Assembly (NCBI GenBank): GCA_030765045.1
Contig: CM060972.1
Coordinates: 53,664,471-53,728,470, forward strand
Direction: 5' to 3'
Length of the DNA stretch: 64,000 nt
Origin: Tenodera sinensis
Taxonomy: Eukaryota; Arthropoda; Insecta; Mantodea; Mantidae
Each line of letters starts with the position of its first letter. The first letter of the stretch is position 1. The notes beneath the pieces were generated by a model. That model was given only the letters and a program-made list of their open reading frames with translations, was not told the DNA's origin and searched no databases. Of this stretch, positions 46,349-57,859 are shown piece by piece. The position numbers and the translations under genes are program-made.

Positions 46349-46665
46349 ATGGCGGATGCAAATACTAATTTAGCGATTGCTACATTAAGTATAGGTTTGG
46401 AATATATTTTCACGAGTCTGAGAAGGAAGAAAAGATGTATTAGAAGTAAAAGACGTTGGTGGACACGGTCATAGTTACAAAGAAGAGAACAGGGCACAAG
46501 CCGAGATATATTAGGGCTACTACAAAACGAATTGAGGTTAGAGGACCCGGAAAACTATCGCAATTTTCTACGAATTGGCGAAGATTTCTCAACCGTTTAC
46601 ATCGTGACGAAGGCAAAATTACACACAAGGACACAAATAGTAAACAAGCGTCAAAGAGGTAAGGA
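46349..46665 (+). pseudogene. PIF/Harbinger transposase N-terminal remnant
   Basis: The frame from ATG 46349 ends with RRWWTRS and a TAG (46472-46474) where the family has a tryptophan-containing RPW motif. In the same frame it continues with REQGTSRDILGLLQNEL and LEDPENYRNFLRI, the hallmark start of HARBI1-like transposases. A frame change then leads to KITHKDTNSKQA, matching the family KI-x-x-[KQ]-DTNMR block. The remnant ends at AAGAGGTAAGG, which has splice-donor form. The catalytic DDE part is absent. Confidence 0.7.
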
Positions 46666-46669
46666 ACAA

Positions 46670-47320
46670 TTGTAATGATTTTAATTGTTGATTTGAACTC
46701 GTTTCGTAACATAAAATTTAAACTTACTGTTAACTGGATTTCTTATTATTTATGAAAATAGCTATGTAATGACCACCTGAATAATAGATGGTAATGGACA
46801 CAAAAAATCGTTAATGAATATTGCAGAAAAAAAAAGTATACGTTTTATTAAAATACCAAAATTGACTACTATTAATAGTAGTATTATTAGTATTAACATA
46901 ATTATGTCTTTAATATTAATGAAGCTAGTATGTGTAAGTGTAAATAATTTAACTGCTAGGTAAAAATAGTGTCCAAGACAGAGATATTAGACACAGGAAA
47001 AGTGTTTTTGAAGAACTCCAAGACATTTTATGATTCCCCTTCGCTTGTCTATCTACTGTAAAATGCAGCGACGGTGTACAGATATTGTTTCACTGTGCGA
47101 TAATTTGCCCATTATTTAGTTATATAATTAGCAATGAATGGCATCTTTTGTCAGTTGTTCAATACGAGTGGGCATCAAATGTAATTAACAATTTGTCACT
47201 AAAGTTCTAGCAACTATTTACAAAGCTAAATAAGCATTGATAGTATAATTTGTTATTCAGATAATCTTGTACATAATAAAATGCCATAGGTACTCCAGTA
47301 GTAATTTTAAAAATTATTGA
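46670..47320. other. No recognised feature
   Basis: AT-rich with a short TA-rich patch (46870-46890); nothing recognised. Confidence 0.4.
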
Positions 47321-47329
47321 AATTGTCAG

Positions 47330-47555
47330 CTTTTTCCTTAATAAGAAATGGTGGTGGTGAAATGGATGAAAGGAAAAGTGAATATGGAGCAGTTTGTGGA
47401 ATGAATGTTGGAGGAAACCCAGAACCCTATAGAAAATCAGCCAGATGCTACTTTGTCGATCACAAATTGCACATACGGTCCCCTGTAATTGAACACGCCT
47501 TGGTGAGAGGTGAGTAGTTCAAACATTCGGCCATGGCGCCGCCTCTACCTCGTTT
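47330..47555 (-). mobile_element. tRNA(Ser/Leu-type)-derived SINE, family C
   Basis: Read on the minus strand, the head (GGCGCCATGGCCGAATGGTT, then a decayed GTGTTCAATTACAGG B box) leads into a body with GTGATCGACAAAGTAGC and TCCTCCAACATTCATTCC. The TGGCCGA-x-TGGTTA A box is the Ser/Leu-tRNA form. Open frame 47317-47517 on plus is only the antisense of this SINE. Confidence 0.65.
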
Positions 47556-47789
47556 ATATCACTAAATAATCATAATCTAATGTGAAGTGTTGATTCCTTT
47601 CTCCTTCACTTTTTACAATTCAGAACTGAAAGGAAAGAAAAGATATCAAGACTGAGTAACAATCTAAAATAATATGTGCTTAAATTTGTAACTCTAACCA
47701 GTGTTTAAGCTGCAGTCGCTTTTGTTACTTTTTGCTACTGAAGACCGAAGAATGCGAAAAACTCGCAAAAACGCGACAATTTGACTCAA

Positions 47790-48275
47790 AAACAAACGAT
47801 ATGCCACTTTCTCTTACTTACGGTTTACCAGTTATACAAAAGTCATCCAGAGTAAATAGGACTACATGGGCTATAGCCAGAAAATTCAAGAGATACATTT
47901 CATTTGCCACAAAAATATCTCAAACATATTATCATTTTAATCAAAATCGTTAGAGCCATTTTCAAGAAAATTAAAATTTTGAAAAAGCTTCTATGTAAAG
48001 AGTAGTTTGTGGTGGGGCTATTTTCTTCAAAATCTTCGTGTAACATCCTTGAAAGACATTTAAATTAAATACCAACCTTGGTTTTTAACCGACTTTTCGT
48101 TTTTGAGTTATGTTGTTCACAGGGAGACAGACATACACACACGGACCTTTTTCTAAAAATGCTTTTTGCTTGGATTCAGGGGGTTTCAAAGCATTTCCGA
48201 TGAAATCTTGACATGGAACTTTTGGGTGGAATACAATACTTCCTCTGGTTTACTACACGTAGTAGAGAAAATAAT
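47790..48275 (-). repeat. F1 family copy, truncated
   Basis: It starts in GGTTTACCAGTTATACAAAA and ends CTACACGTAGTAGAGAAAAT. The CA tract is short (48122-48144). Confidence 0.7.
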
Positions 48276-48279
48276 AAAC

Positions 48280-49460
48280 ATTTTATTTAGTACATTACTG
48301 TTGGCTTTCTTGCAATACACATATTTCAATTTTAAAACCCTCAATGGTATAATTTATAAAATATTCTACCACGAGATTTTTGCACAAACTTATCACTTTC
48401 ATATTTTGGACAAATGTAAACTTTTATTTGTGTATTTTTGTGACTTTGTTTTATTTTCTAAGTTAAACTTTAATTCTAAGCTGAAACAGGATGTTTTAAT
48501 TGTAACAAACAAAAAGCTTTTCATATTCGGGACCAAAAATGAAATTTTTTCTACCAAATTTGCCTTATAAGGTGAAGTATTTGTCAAAGTGTAGTGGTTG
48601 CTGTAAATTTTCAAGGATAAAGGATATATCCCTAGAAAGATCCCAATAAAACACTCTGCAATGCAACTAGAAACTGAACGTCGATAACACCAGTGGTGCC
48701 AATGTTTCCAACAGCTTTTTTAATCTTCGACAGATTTTAGAGAATGAAAATTAATGAGAATCGCGATACTCCATTTTACTAGCAACAGGGTCGTAAAATT
48801 TTTGACTGAGGGAAAGGGAGTTACGTAGTAAGCGTTAGATTAAAAACGGAAAGAATGTCATCGATTTGGTGAGATGACAAACGGGCTAAACATTTCCCTG
48901 CCAGGGAGGACTTTTTTACAACCCCAGAATAACACTAAACAAAAGGGGAAAGCTTGTTTGAGGGGTTTGTATCCCTCACTTCGAACCTTGGTTGCGCCAC
49001 GCAAGTTAATTTGGTTTTTTGTGACTTCACAGTTTTCAATTTACACTGTCATTTGCTGTACAGTGCTTCCTAAATTATCTCAACCAATAGAGCAATTTTA
49101 TGAGAGCCCTACCGTAATAAAAGGCTTAAATTGAGTGTTGCTGCACCATATCTGTCACTGAATGCAGATGCTGAGCTATTGGAATTCATCAAAAGCCAAC
49201 TGACATTTTCCCATTATAGTCCTCACGGGTTATATTTGGTAATACATCAACTGTTCATTTGGCATCAATGCCACAAATGGTCCTAAAATATCCTAAAGGT
49301 AAAGATATGGCCATAGTTGATATTCATTTGTTTCCTAATTGTCAACACAGATATTAGTACACAGGTAAGCAAACTGTTGAGTTCAAGCAGACACAATTGC
49401 GTTCCTCGCTTTCTATTGTCTTTCCAACGCGATTTCGCAATAAATACCATACTATAGTGT
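48280..49460. other. No recognised feature
   Basis: AT-rich. A 134-codon frame (48166-48570) runs out of the F1 copy and is a low-complexity artefact. Confidence 0.4.
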
Positions 49461-49469
49461 AAATATTTA

Positions 49470-50313
49470 GGCCCGATTGCATATACGTTAATCTGAGTTT
49501 AACACTGAAAAGATCTTCAGTCAAGCTGAACTTAGAATTCTGGTTATATAAACATAGATCTAAGTTGATAGTGTCTTGATATAAGATCAAATATGAGTGA
49601 TGAATTTTCTTCTTGATTGATCTCATATCAGCAGAACTGCAGAACGAGGGATAAATAGTGCATCTTTAAATAAAATAACAAGCGAATTAATGCATCTTTG
49701 TACTTATTTAGATAACAGGAGCATAGTTTCAAACTGTATTATTCCCAAAGAAAACTATTTTTACAGGAGAAGCAAAAACTGATTACTCCTAACCTAAAAT
49801 TTTTTTCGCAAATATTAAAATGTGATATTGCTGTTTGAGGCTTACTTCTATAAATATAAGAAAGTGAAATGAATTTGCAATTGTGCTCTTCAATATATTA
49901 GAAAAATGTGTTGGGCTTAAATATGCTTCGATCCAATAATTAGTATTTTAATAAGGTAAATGGATAATTATCCTCGAATTAAAATCCCCAACGACTTGTT
50001 TCCATTTCCTTTCTTTCCGAGAACAAACTGATTCCACTATATATTTATAATTTTCAATTATAATTACAATTTGCTTCTTTCTTCGCGTTTGAAATTTGAC
50101 CATCTCTTTTTTCTTGTTTTGCGCCATTTTCCTGTTGAAAGCGTCCAAAGCTGAAAAACAAGTGATTGCTCCAGTTGTTTTACGACGTTGCCAACTAAGC
50201 TCAAAGTTGAACTGAGACTCGATCTTACATTAGTTTTATACAATGCGATCCTTTCATGTTCTCACCTTACACTAAATTTGATCTCCAGTCAGCGATATTT
50301 ATGCAACTAGGCC
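49470..50313. mobile_element. 844-bp PIF/Harbinger-type element with TTA target duplications
   Basis: The left end GGCCCGATTGCATATA (49470) and the right end, read inwards from 50313, GGCCTAGTTGCATAAA agree at 12 of 16 positions. TTA lies on each side (49467-49469 and 50314-50316), the 3-bp TWA duplication typical of PIF/Harbinger. The element carries a Myb/SANT-like frame on the minus strand, listed separately, and no transposase. Confidence 0.65.
49948..50128 (-). pseudogene. Myb/SANT-like DNA-binding protein of a Harbinger-type element
   Basis: From ATG at 50126-50128 the frame begins MAQNKKKEMVKFQTRRKKQI, then ENYKYIVESV, then WKQVVGDFNS. This follows the trihelix/SANT pattern seen in the second protein of Harbinger transposons and in MSANTD or zeste-like proteins: F-x-x-x-[ED]-[KR]-x-x-[LI]...[YN]K-x-[IV][IV]E...W-x-x-[IV]-x-x-x-FN. 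Helices 1 and 3 are recognisable and the middle is shortened. The frame ends after about 60 residues. In autonomous elements this protein helps nuclear import and end binding of the transposase. Confidence 0.5.
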
Positions 50314-50319
50314 TTAGTG

Positions 50320-51090
50320 TTGGAAACATGCTCTTTTTGTAATATACTGCATGACCAGCTGAACTTTGTACCACCTAAAATTGATTTGATTTATAACTCT
50401 TCATAAGTGATTATCAATCCTAATCAAACATCCAACTCCAATTCATTGACCTCAATAATATTAGACGCATCGTGTACAGTTTTAGTGTTGTTTGGTTATT
50501 AAATGAAACTCGCACTTGCCAATTTGACTATTTTCATTACCTGTCGCTCGATGGTTTGCACGTGACGTAGCTCGCCGTGCATTTGAGTGACTTCGACGAA
50601 ATATGTCAGCTCGTCCTCTCCTTGGCATTGCAATGAACACTAAAACTATACGAAATTGTTTTCAGTCACTTAAATTTGTTGAACTTATATTGGAAGCTTT
50701 ACAACACTGAAATCCTCAAACTAATTCCTGGAGTCTCGTTAAAATAAAATTGAATGATTTTTTTGTTTATTTCTAAGTCTGAAAAGTCAATTTACCTCAA
50801 TAGAATGGCTGATCAAAATGTGTTCGCAAAATGTAATTAAATTCGATTTAACTAAATCTATTCTCAAAATACACTACGTTCCTTTTTACGAGAAAAAAAA
50901 TTTTGAAATGTAATAGATGCAGCTGTCAAATTGTAGATGCGTCACAAACGCCATATATTGAGAGTAATCCGAAGTGGGGATTCCCATACAAAATTACCTT
51001 TTTCGTTGGAGTGTAAATAAGTTAGAGAAACAGTCCAGACCAGATTTACCAACAACACAAATCATACGCTAGTTCAATTCAGATTTCTAG
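50320..51090. other. No recognised feature
   Basis: A GC-richer patch at 50560-50640 is open on the minus strand but matches nothing. Confidence 0.35.
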
Positions 51091-51096
51091 TTCTTT

Positions 51097-51120
51097 TTTT
51101 TTTGGGGGGGGGGGAGGGGA
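51097..51120 (+). repeat. T-run followed by G-run
   Basis: Nine T are followed by a G10 run and AGGGG, a possible G-quadruplex on the plus strand. Confidence 0.8.
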
Positions 51121-51529
51121 ATGATAATGGTGATACTATTTCTTCAACGGAGAAATGAATTAAAGTCTATTTATTTGTACGTTCAATAAGTAGATACGTG
51201 TACGTGTTGGGGCTGTAATTCACTGATAAATCAAAATAAGCTATTGTTTCTTTAAACAATGTGTATACAATAAAAGAGTTATATTTTAAATGTTACTTTT
51301 CATAAATTAAGCTCTTGTGAATTTTATAAACTTTAGATCAGTATTGAAATGATCCACAGAACTTGCTGACTGGCTGGAAACTAGTAACTGCCAGAACTTC
51401 CACTTAGATAATGTTGGTCATTTTGAATTCTTGAGAACTCCATTAATTATTCCACCCTAGAGAGGTGCACAAATGTCATTTTCTCATTTCACTTCGCAAC
51501 TTGAATAGAGGTGAAACGAGGAACAGAAA

Positions 51530-51660
51530 ACTCAGGGGATGTAATCAAGGTTCCCAGCATTCCCTAGTGACCAGGGGAAAGCCTCGACAAATTCACAGGT
51601 CGGGAGGGTGAACCACGGGAACCGAACCTACCACCTCTCCAATGCAAGCCACAGACACTA
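51530..51660 (-). mobile_element. Possible SINE remnant
   Basis: GGGTGAACCACGGGAACCGAACC followed by CTCTCCAATGCAAGCCAC resembles the antisense of a tRNA head plus an adjoining SINE body (as at 47450-47550 and 57700-57790), but is badly decayed. Confidence 0.3.
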
Positions 51661-51679
51661 CCGTCTATGAAGAATATAT

Positions 51680-51785
51680 CCCAAAAACGAAGTCAGTTAA
51701 ATAGTAAACTGGTATTTATATATGCGACACGAAGATTTTCAAGACCACATGGAGAATTTTTCAAAAATTCTCGAAAATGTGAGGG
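51680..51785 (+). repeat. F1 fragment
   Basis: CCAAAAACGAAGTCAGTTAA through ATGCGACACGAAGATTTTCA follows the F1 segment after the TG tract. Confidence 0.5.
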
Positions 51786-52379
51786 ATGTTTTTCTTGTCC
51801 TGCTTTGTTAGGTACGTTATATGTGGTTCTTTTACAATCTTGTGGCAGTAAGCAAGAAATCACTCATTTTTATTTTTTAACTATCTCAGGCGTTTTGGGT
51901 AGGGCTGATTCTGTTTGAGTTTGGGCATTCAAGGATTTTAACTCATATTTAACAACTACACATGTCATTGTTTTCACAGCAATCACAACACACATGAATT
52001 GTTACACTTTCAGAATAATACTTTTACATTTGTATTTGCCTCCATTTAATGTTCGGAAGGCATAGATAATCGCCAATGTTGACGATGTTTTTATCGGCCC
52101 AGAACACATGTTAAACCTCTCCACAAAAGGTTATTTTATTTATCCACCTTTACAACACACTTTTTCACTGTCATTTTTTTCCGTGATGTCACGCAATTAT
52201 GTCACGTACATCATTTACTTATGTTTCCCCGCACGTAGCACTTTACTCATTCACTCTTTCGTCTTCCCTTTATTTGAAACCATTTTTATATCAAACAATT
52301 TAGTAACACAAATAATAATTAAAGAGTCATGAACAATATACGTTTTCTAAAATGAACATAAACGAACGGTTTCAAATGG

Positions 52380-52965
52380 ATATAGCGATTTTTATTGAAG
52401 TACTATATGTTTAAGACATTTCCATGAAAAATGAAATTTGTAGTTTCATTTTCTGGGAATAGTCTTTAAAGTCCTCTTCATTCTTATGACTTTTGCATCA
52501 CTGGTAAACCGTAAGAGATAAACAAAGTGGTACTATATAAAAAAGTAGATCTCGTTACATTTTTATGGAGTTAAATATTTCCGAGATATTCACTGTTACT
52601 GGTCTGCATTTTAAAATAATTTTAAACTTTAATAGGAAGTCGCTCTTCGCCTTTTTGGTCCCTTGACCACGTATAAGCCAGCACATTACCACCAGCTCTT
52701 AAAAAAAGTTTTACTAATGCTTAACATAACTCTGGCACACCAGACCATCCTGGCCAAAACCTCATCCCACCGCTGCGTCCCCCACCCCAGGTGTCATGAG
52801 TAGGGTGCAGTACTACAGGTGGGACGTGGTCTTTACTAATGCTTAAAGACTACTGTATTATCTTATTCTCCTTGCACTTACAAGGAAATACGCAGCAAGT
52901 GTTTCTTCAGATGTTTACATATGTAAACATGAAGTACACTGAAGAATAAGCATTGCACGAATAGT
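52380..52965 (+). repeat. F1 distal copy interrupted by a SINE
   Basis: The F1 order TTTTGCATCACTGGTAAACC, GTAGATCTCGTTAC, TTCCGAGATATTC, CTCTTAAAAAAAGTTTTACT is broken at 52724. It resumes at 52847 with GACTACTGTATTATCTTATT, as in the uninterrupted copies. Confidence 0.7.
52725..52831 (-). mobile_element. SINE family D, 107-bp fragment with 15-bp TSD
   Basis: Flanked by perfect copies of TTTACTAATGCTTAA (52710-52724 and 52832-52846). On the minus strand it matches the family D body (GACCACGT, GTAGTACTGCACCC, GGGTGGGGGACGCAGCGGT). The tRNA head is absent, so it inserted 5'-truncated. Confidence 0.85.
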
Positions 52966-53089
52966 TCGAACAGAAAGCCAATGCTTTCTGTTGCTTTGGG
53001 AGCAACTCTCAGTGCCGTATCGTCTTATGGAGTATCGCAGACCTAAGGGGTGAGGCATAACTAGTGACCAATGAAGTGTTTACAGTTGC

Positions 53090-53500
53090 AATACGGGGCT
53101 AGAGGCATGAAAGGTTTTCTTCTAATATCTATGCAACAAACTGTCTTTCTTGGGAAGCATTAAAATGTATAATTACATATCTGTGAATTTGCATAGTTTC
53201 TGAAATTCTGGATTACCAGTTTGCCAGATCAATAATTTGACCACGTGTAGCTTTTCATGTGTACGGTATGGTGTGAAACAAGCATTTGTAGCTTAATGAG
53301 TGACTATTTTAGTGAGCCATTAGAAATAATCAATACTCCCTTTCATGCCGACGTTTCATTGGTTATAACTATCCAGCCAGTAGCAGGAATACCGCTCAGT
53401 CATTGGAGATAGGTAAAGAGATGGAAAGAAGGGCAAGCTACGAAGGCCTCGTCAAATAATCATAATACTCCTGCACTTTACTTAATTCACTTTGTGTACA
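53090..53500 (+). repeat. R2 dispersed repeat, proximal part
   Basis: Matches 5880-6220 and 58140-58520. It is missing the first 250 bases seen in those copies. Confidence 0.65.
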
Positions 53501-53539
53501 AGAGTAAAAAAAGTCATATAAGCGCAACATTTACCATTT

Positions 53540-53905
53540 AAATGATGTTTTACTGTGTGTTAGGTTGTTGAGGGCTCCTTAGTGGTCTGATACATTGCTG
53601 TGCTTGTTGCTTTGGCACACAGACATGGCAATTTGGCATTCAGAATGGATTGTTTTATTCAGTAGATGGGAATACCTGGCGATGACAGCTTGGTCCTGAT
53701 GTGTCAATTTCTGTGACGTTGTGTTTAATATGCTGTAGTCAACTAGAAGTTAAGCCCATGTGGTTTGACAGAGGTTATGTGAACTTCTGGATACACATTT
53801 TGCGGCATCTTTGTGGAGTAAGGATATCTGTTCGTGTAATGGGAGTCTTGTGGTTTCCTTTACTGCGAAGTCTGCATGTTCATTACCTGAAACACCCTGT
53901 GTGAG
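53540..53905 (+). repeat. R2 dispersed repeat, distal part
   Basis: Matches 4735-5050 (GAATGGATTGTTTTATTCAG, CTTCTGGATACAC). It directly follows the proximal part here, so this copy shows the natural order of the two R2 segments. Confidence 0.55.
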
Positions 53906-54624
53906 GATAACCACATGAAATTTACTTCCCTCCCCTCCCTCATCAGAAATGTAGATAGAGTTTCTTGAGTTAGTGTTTCTAGTTAAGATGTCTTGGACTT
54001 AAAATCGCTGTTCTTTAGATAAGATTTATCTTTAGATGTATTAAACTGTGCTGTAATGCTTTCTTGATGGCATATTATATGGGCATGTAAAATTGGAGTA
54101 GAGAAATGGTAAATGCACAGTATCCTGATATCAAGACAAGCCACAGCCCATTCACAACCGTATTAGTTTTTGGATCTATCAGTGTATAGGTATATGAAAA
54201 TGTTTGGGTAAGTATGTCAATGTGCACATAATTGAAATTTCTGAATTATTTTATGAACATATTGATTTGAACTTATACAGGTAACACCAAATCAACATGT
54301 ATACAAACTAATTGCAACATATCGATAGTTTTCAAGTTATTAGGCGCTTAATTATTTTAATGATAAAAATGATCCATAGAAATAAAAAATTAAAATTCTA
54401 ATACAAGTATATGTTTTACTAACATATTTTAAAGAAAAAGCTTTGCAAATAGAACTTTTACTAATGTTTTAGGTTTTGAGGAAAAGGTATAAACTTATCA
54501 AAAACAGTATTTTCTATTAATTATAGTGTTATAATAAATATTCATATAATGGTAACTGATAAAGAAGTCATTTCCAAAATGTTTATACTTATATACTTCC
54601 TTTCAAAATTTTATAGAAATTTAA

Positions 54625-54994
54625 AAAATAAATAGTAAAAGAATTTAAAAACAAGCTTTATTTAAATGCTCTAAGAAGAAAAGCTTTAAACTAAATCAAA
54701 TCCATCAATTTATTAACTTACGCAACTGATATGATGTAAACCTTTGTCCTCAGATTTACCTATCTTATAAAAAAGCTTTTTCTTTTCTAAGAATTATGTA
54801 CCTATATCAAAATAAAGTTACATATTGTGTTCTTGTTTATTTACACAGGCAAAACTCGCCACAAGTTTTTATAGCGTATAAACTGTGTAATGTAATAAAT
54901 TAATGAATTTGATTTAATTTAAAGTTTATTTTCTTCTTTTAGGGCATTTAAATAAAAGCTTGTTTTTAAAAAATATTTTTATATTACTTTATTT
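54625..54994. repeat. AT-rich inverted repeat (long hairpin)
   Basis: The left arm 54625-54716 and the reverse complement of 54893-54994 align with few gaps, sharing AAAAACAAGCTT, TTATTTAAATGC and AAATCAAAT. A spacer of about 175 bases lies between. This is a MITE-like or foldback structure without recognised termini. Confidence 0.7.
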
Positions 54995-55009
54995 TCTTTT
55001 AGCTATCGT

Positions 55010-56715
55010 TTGACATAAATCCGTCATCTTGAACAATTTTTATCGCCAGCAACTAATCCTTGTCGGCCCCTACAATATTTGTTCGAGCGCCACCAAACTA
55101 TGTCTAATCTTTGCCGAGTTATAACCTTTAAATTGGCCCAGGACGTATGTTGGTATTAATTAAGACACGATCCCGCTTAGTCTGACCGTTTAGCCGGGCA
55201 GCAGTACACCATCTTCTCGAAGAGCTGAACACGGACATCATTTGTTTTTATTTTACTCATTCTTCTAAACAAACCCTTTCATTTTATACCTAAAAATGGG
55301 AGTGCTTAAAAAATAACTAGACCACCATTTTGGACGGTCCTCCATATGGGATTTAGAAGGACATCATACATTGTCATGCAAAATAAGCCTGTATGCAAAA
55401 TTTTAAGTGAATCCGTTCAGGGTAACCACTTTAAAATCAGCTGGAAGATTTCACCCGAACAAACACAAACGTTGCAAGTTAAAACCAAAAGATTGTAACA
55501 AAATGATTGCATTGGTAGAATGCTCTGAATGGTAGAGAACGTAAAAGAAACAACAACAGCTTTGAAATTCCAAATATCTATTAGGTTCTCTGCACTTACG
55601 TTTAAAAGCTTGTGTAAAATTATTTCCAAGCATTAGAAACAAACCACAAATTAAAGATTATAAAATTAGATTATTCACTCTAAATAAAGATCTATAAACC
55701 AAAAAATGGACCCTTAAGGATTTTGTCCACTATTAAACTTACAACTGCTAGTTTGGTTTTTAACCCATGTCGATTTCAGGAAGAATAATTCTCCAAGGAG
55801 GAACGCATGTTTTGGTTATAGTTGGGCATGTCTAGAAATTATACTTTTATTTCTTGGAAGTAGGTACATACTGTTTCAATCTTAGTGTGAAAGGTATTGG
55901 AGGCTTCATTTATGAATGGTTCTTAAAACTGAGGGCCGACACTAGAAGGATAAGTTTGCGGAAGTACAGACTGGGCTTATAGCACATCGTCTCAAACCGT
56001 AAATCCAGACATAGATGTTTCAGGCAAGCTGGTGCCATAGAAGATGCAGATGGACTCTGGAATCCCCACTTCACTAGTATGTTGTGGTTCTGAATTAGCT
56101 TCAGCCACATGGTGTATGTCCCAAGGGCTCAGTTGCCAGACAAAGATATAGAACCTGTGCCCTGCTGGTGGACACAATGACAAAATGAGAAACGACCAGA
56201 CCGAAACTACAGTTTAATGTGAGATGCTTTGTCAGGTACTCCAGTTCTCTGCCTTTTGCACTACTCTTAAACTGTTGGGGTCCCGCATGGCCATTAAATA
56301 AAATTACACATTTTCAATTCTAAACCATTCTCAGGCTGGCTAGTAATCATGCCTAAAACCTGGTTGTTACCCCAAGTCATGTTGTTAGTAAACGTATAAA
56401 TAATTAGTAATATGTCCATGTCCACACAATTTAAGATTCACATCTTCTCATATTTGTACAAAAAATTCTAATGAGGATGCTTTTTTATTTAAAAACTTCC
56501 TTAGTCTCAAATAAAGCAAATTTAGGATGAACAAGGGATTTAGTTTAATCCCGTCCTGCACATGATGCTAATTTATATTACATTTATCACACTAATTCAT
56601 CCTATTCCATTCATTATAGAAAAGAGACCGCAAAAATGAACAAGATAATAGTTTTTATAGTGATACATAAATACTGAGAGGTCATCATGACCAACCACTG
56701 CCTCTGGCCAGACGG
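55010..56715. other. No recognised gene
   Basis: Two overlapping minus-strand frames at 55910-56183 are the most protein-like part (AGHRFYIFVWQLSPWDIHHV), but I recognise no family. Confidence 0.3.
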
Positions 56716-56726
56716 AGGGCAGCATG

Positions 56727-56751
56727 TGGGGGGGTGGGAGGGGGGGGGGAG
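56727..56751 (+). repeat. G-rich run
   Basis: G7, then GGG, then G10 separated by single bases; a strong G-quadruplex candidate. Confidence 0.8.
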
Positions 56752-57009
56752 GCACACATCACAATCAAACCACTCGGAAAGAAAATAACTTCTACCGGAG
56801 CGCTTCAACAAGGCAAGGAGCGAGGTCGAAAGGATACTCCGAAACACAATGTAAGAACTAGGCAAATGTCTATTTAACGAATTACATGTATATTTTGCAG
56901 TCCGGACTGCAATTGTGATAAAAATTACTACGAAGCGTTAAGTGCAATAGAACTCGGAGTATTCGGATCGCCAATTATCCGAATCACTGTGAAGAAAAAA
57001 AATTGGATG

Positions 57010-57480
57010 CCTATAATTACCTCATCAAATCAACCAGATGGTATCGTTCAACAGTTATCACAGTGCAGAGTTATAAAAAGACTGTAATAAACGAGAACAC
57101 CAGTTATTCCTAACTGATCGGTTACCATACCGCTAGCGTTAAAAGTAACTACTATTGTACACAGTCAGAGCAACCTAACTTAACCGTCGAATAGAATCAC
57201 AACTTAGCTGTCACTATCAGTTCACAACTCACACTGAACTGTATTTGGCACGAATCACAATCGCTGTCCACTGAACGCTTCGCAACCGTTTAACTGCCTG
57301 ACTTGGTGCTCAACAGCTCCTTATATAGATCCAACATACAATGGAAAAGTTTCTAGAAAAGGAATTCTCGAATTCCTGGAAACAAAGGCTCTGAAACCCA
57401 GAAAGGCATACCATAGCGATCATTTCCGTACGACAGATTGTTCTGTCAGGGGATAGGTCATTAAAGCAGGTAGGCAATCG
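57010..57480 (-). promoter_or_regulatory. Heat-shock-type promoter and leader, possibly an LTR
   Basis: On the minus strand two TTCnnGAA dyads, TTCGAGAA (57365-57372) and TTCTAGAA (57351-57358), precede a TATA box (TCTATATAAG, 57320-57329) by 43 and 29 bases. About 300 bases of leader-like sequence follow, rich in CAGT and GTGA. The layout fits an hsp70-type gene promoter or another LTR. The leader shares AAGCGTT and GACAG with the LTR at 13.6 kb. No coding exon was recognised below 57010. Confidence 0.4.
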
Positions 57481-57689
57481 GTTCTGCTCCCTGGTGTAGG
57501 TAGTTAGCCACGGGCATAGTAACAATACTGTAGATTTATGTATCGTTATAGAAACAAGTGACACTTTACGTAAGCACAGTACTGTACAAAATGTAAACAT
57601 TGCGTCTTAGACAACTCTTAGAGTTCTACCGTATTCCATTGTTCAGTAAGCTTTCTTTTAAGAAAGCACACATCGTGTAAGGGATAGGT

Positions 57690-57795
57690 ATGCCCCGAGC
57701 CTAGGCTCGAGAACAAAGCGAATAAGAAGGTACAAGCAAATCCCACATGCGGTTGCCTGGGATCGAACCCGGGCTGCTAGGTGATGGTGGCGGCG
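57690..57795 (-). mobile_element. SINE family C-like fragment
   Basis: The minus strand contains the B box CGGGTTCGATCCCAGG and then CCGCATGTGGGATTTGC. These are the head-body junction of the SINE at 47330-47555. Confidence 0.55.
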
Positions 57796-57815
57796 GCGGC
57801 GGCATCGGCGACGTT
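57782..57815 (+). repeat. (GGC)n short triplet repeat
   Basis: Five GGC units, interrupted, adjoining the SINE fragment. Confidence 0.7.
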
Positions 57816-57859
57816 GGTGGTTAGGGGAAAGGTAACACCTGGCCTCGTAAAAAAGGCCA

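Noticed and set aside
47317..47517. Small plus-strand protein
   Set aside because: It is the antisense of a tRNA-derived SINE; the open frame is incidental.
48166..48570. 134-codon open frame
   Set aside because: It begins in an F1 copy and continues in AT-rich DNA, with a low-complexity F/L/K/Y-rich product and no motif.
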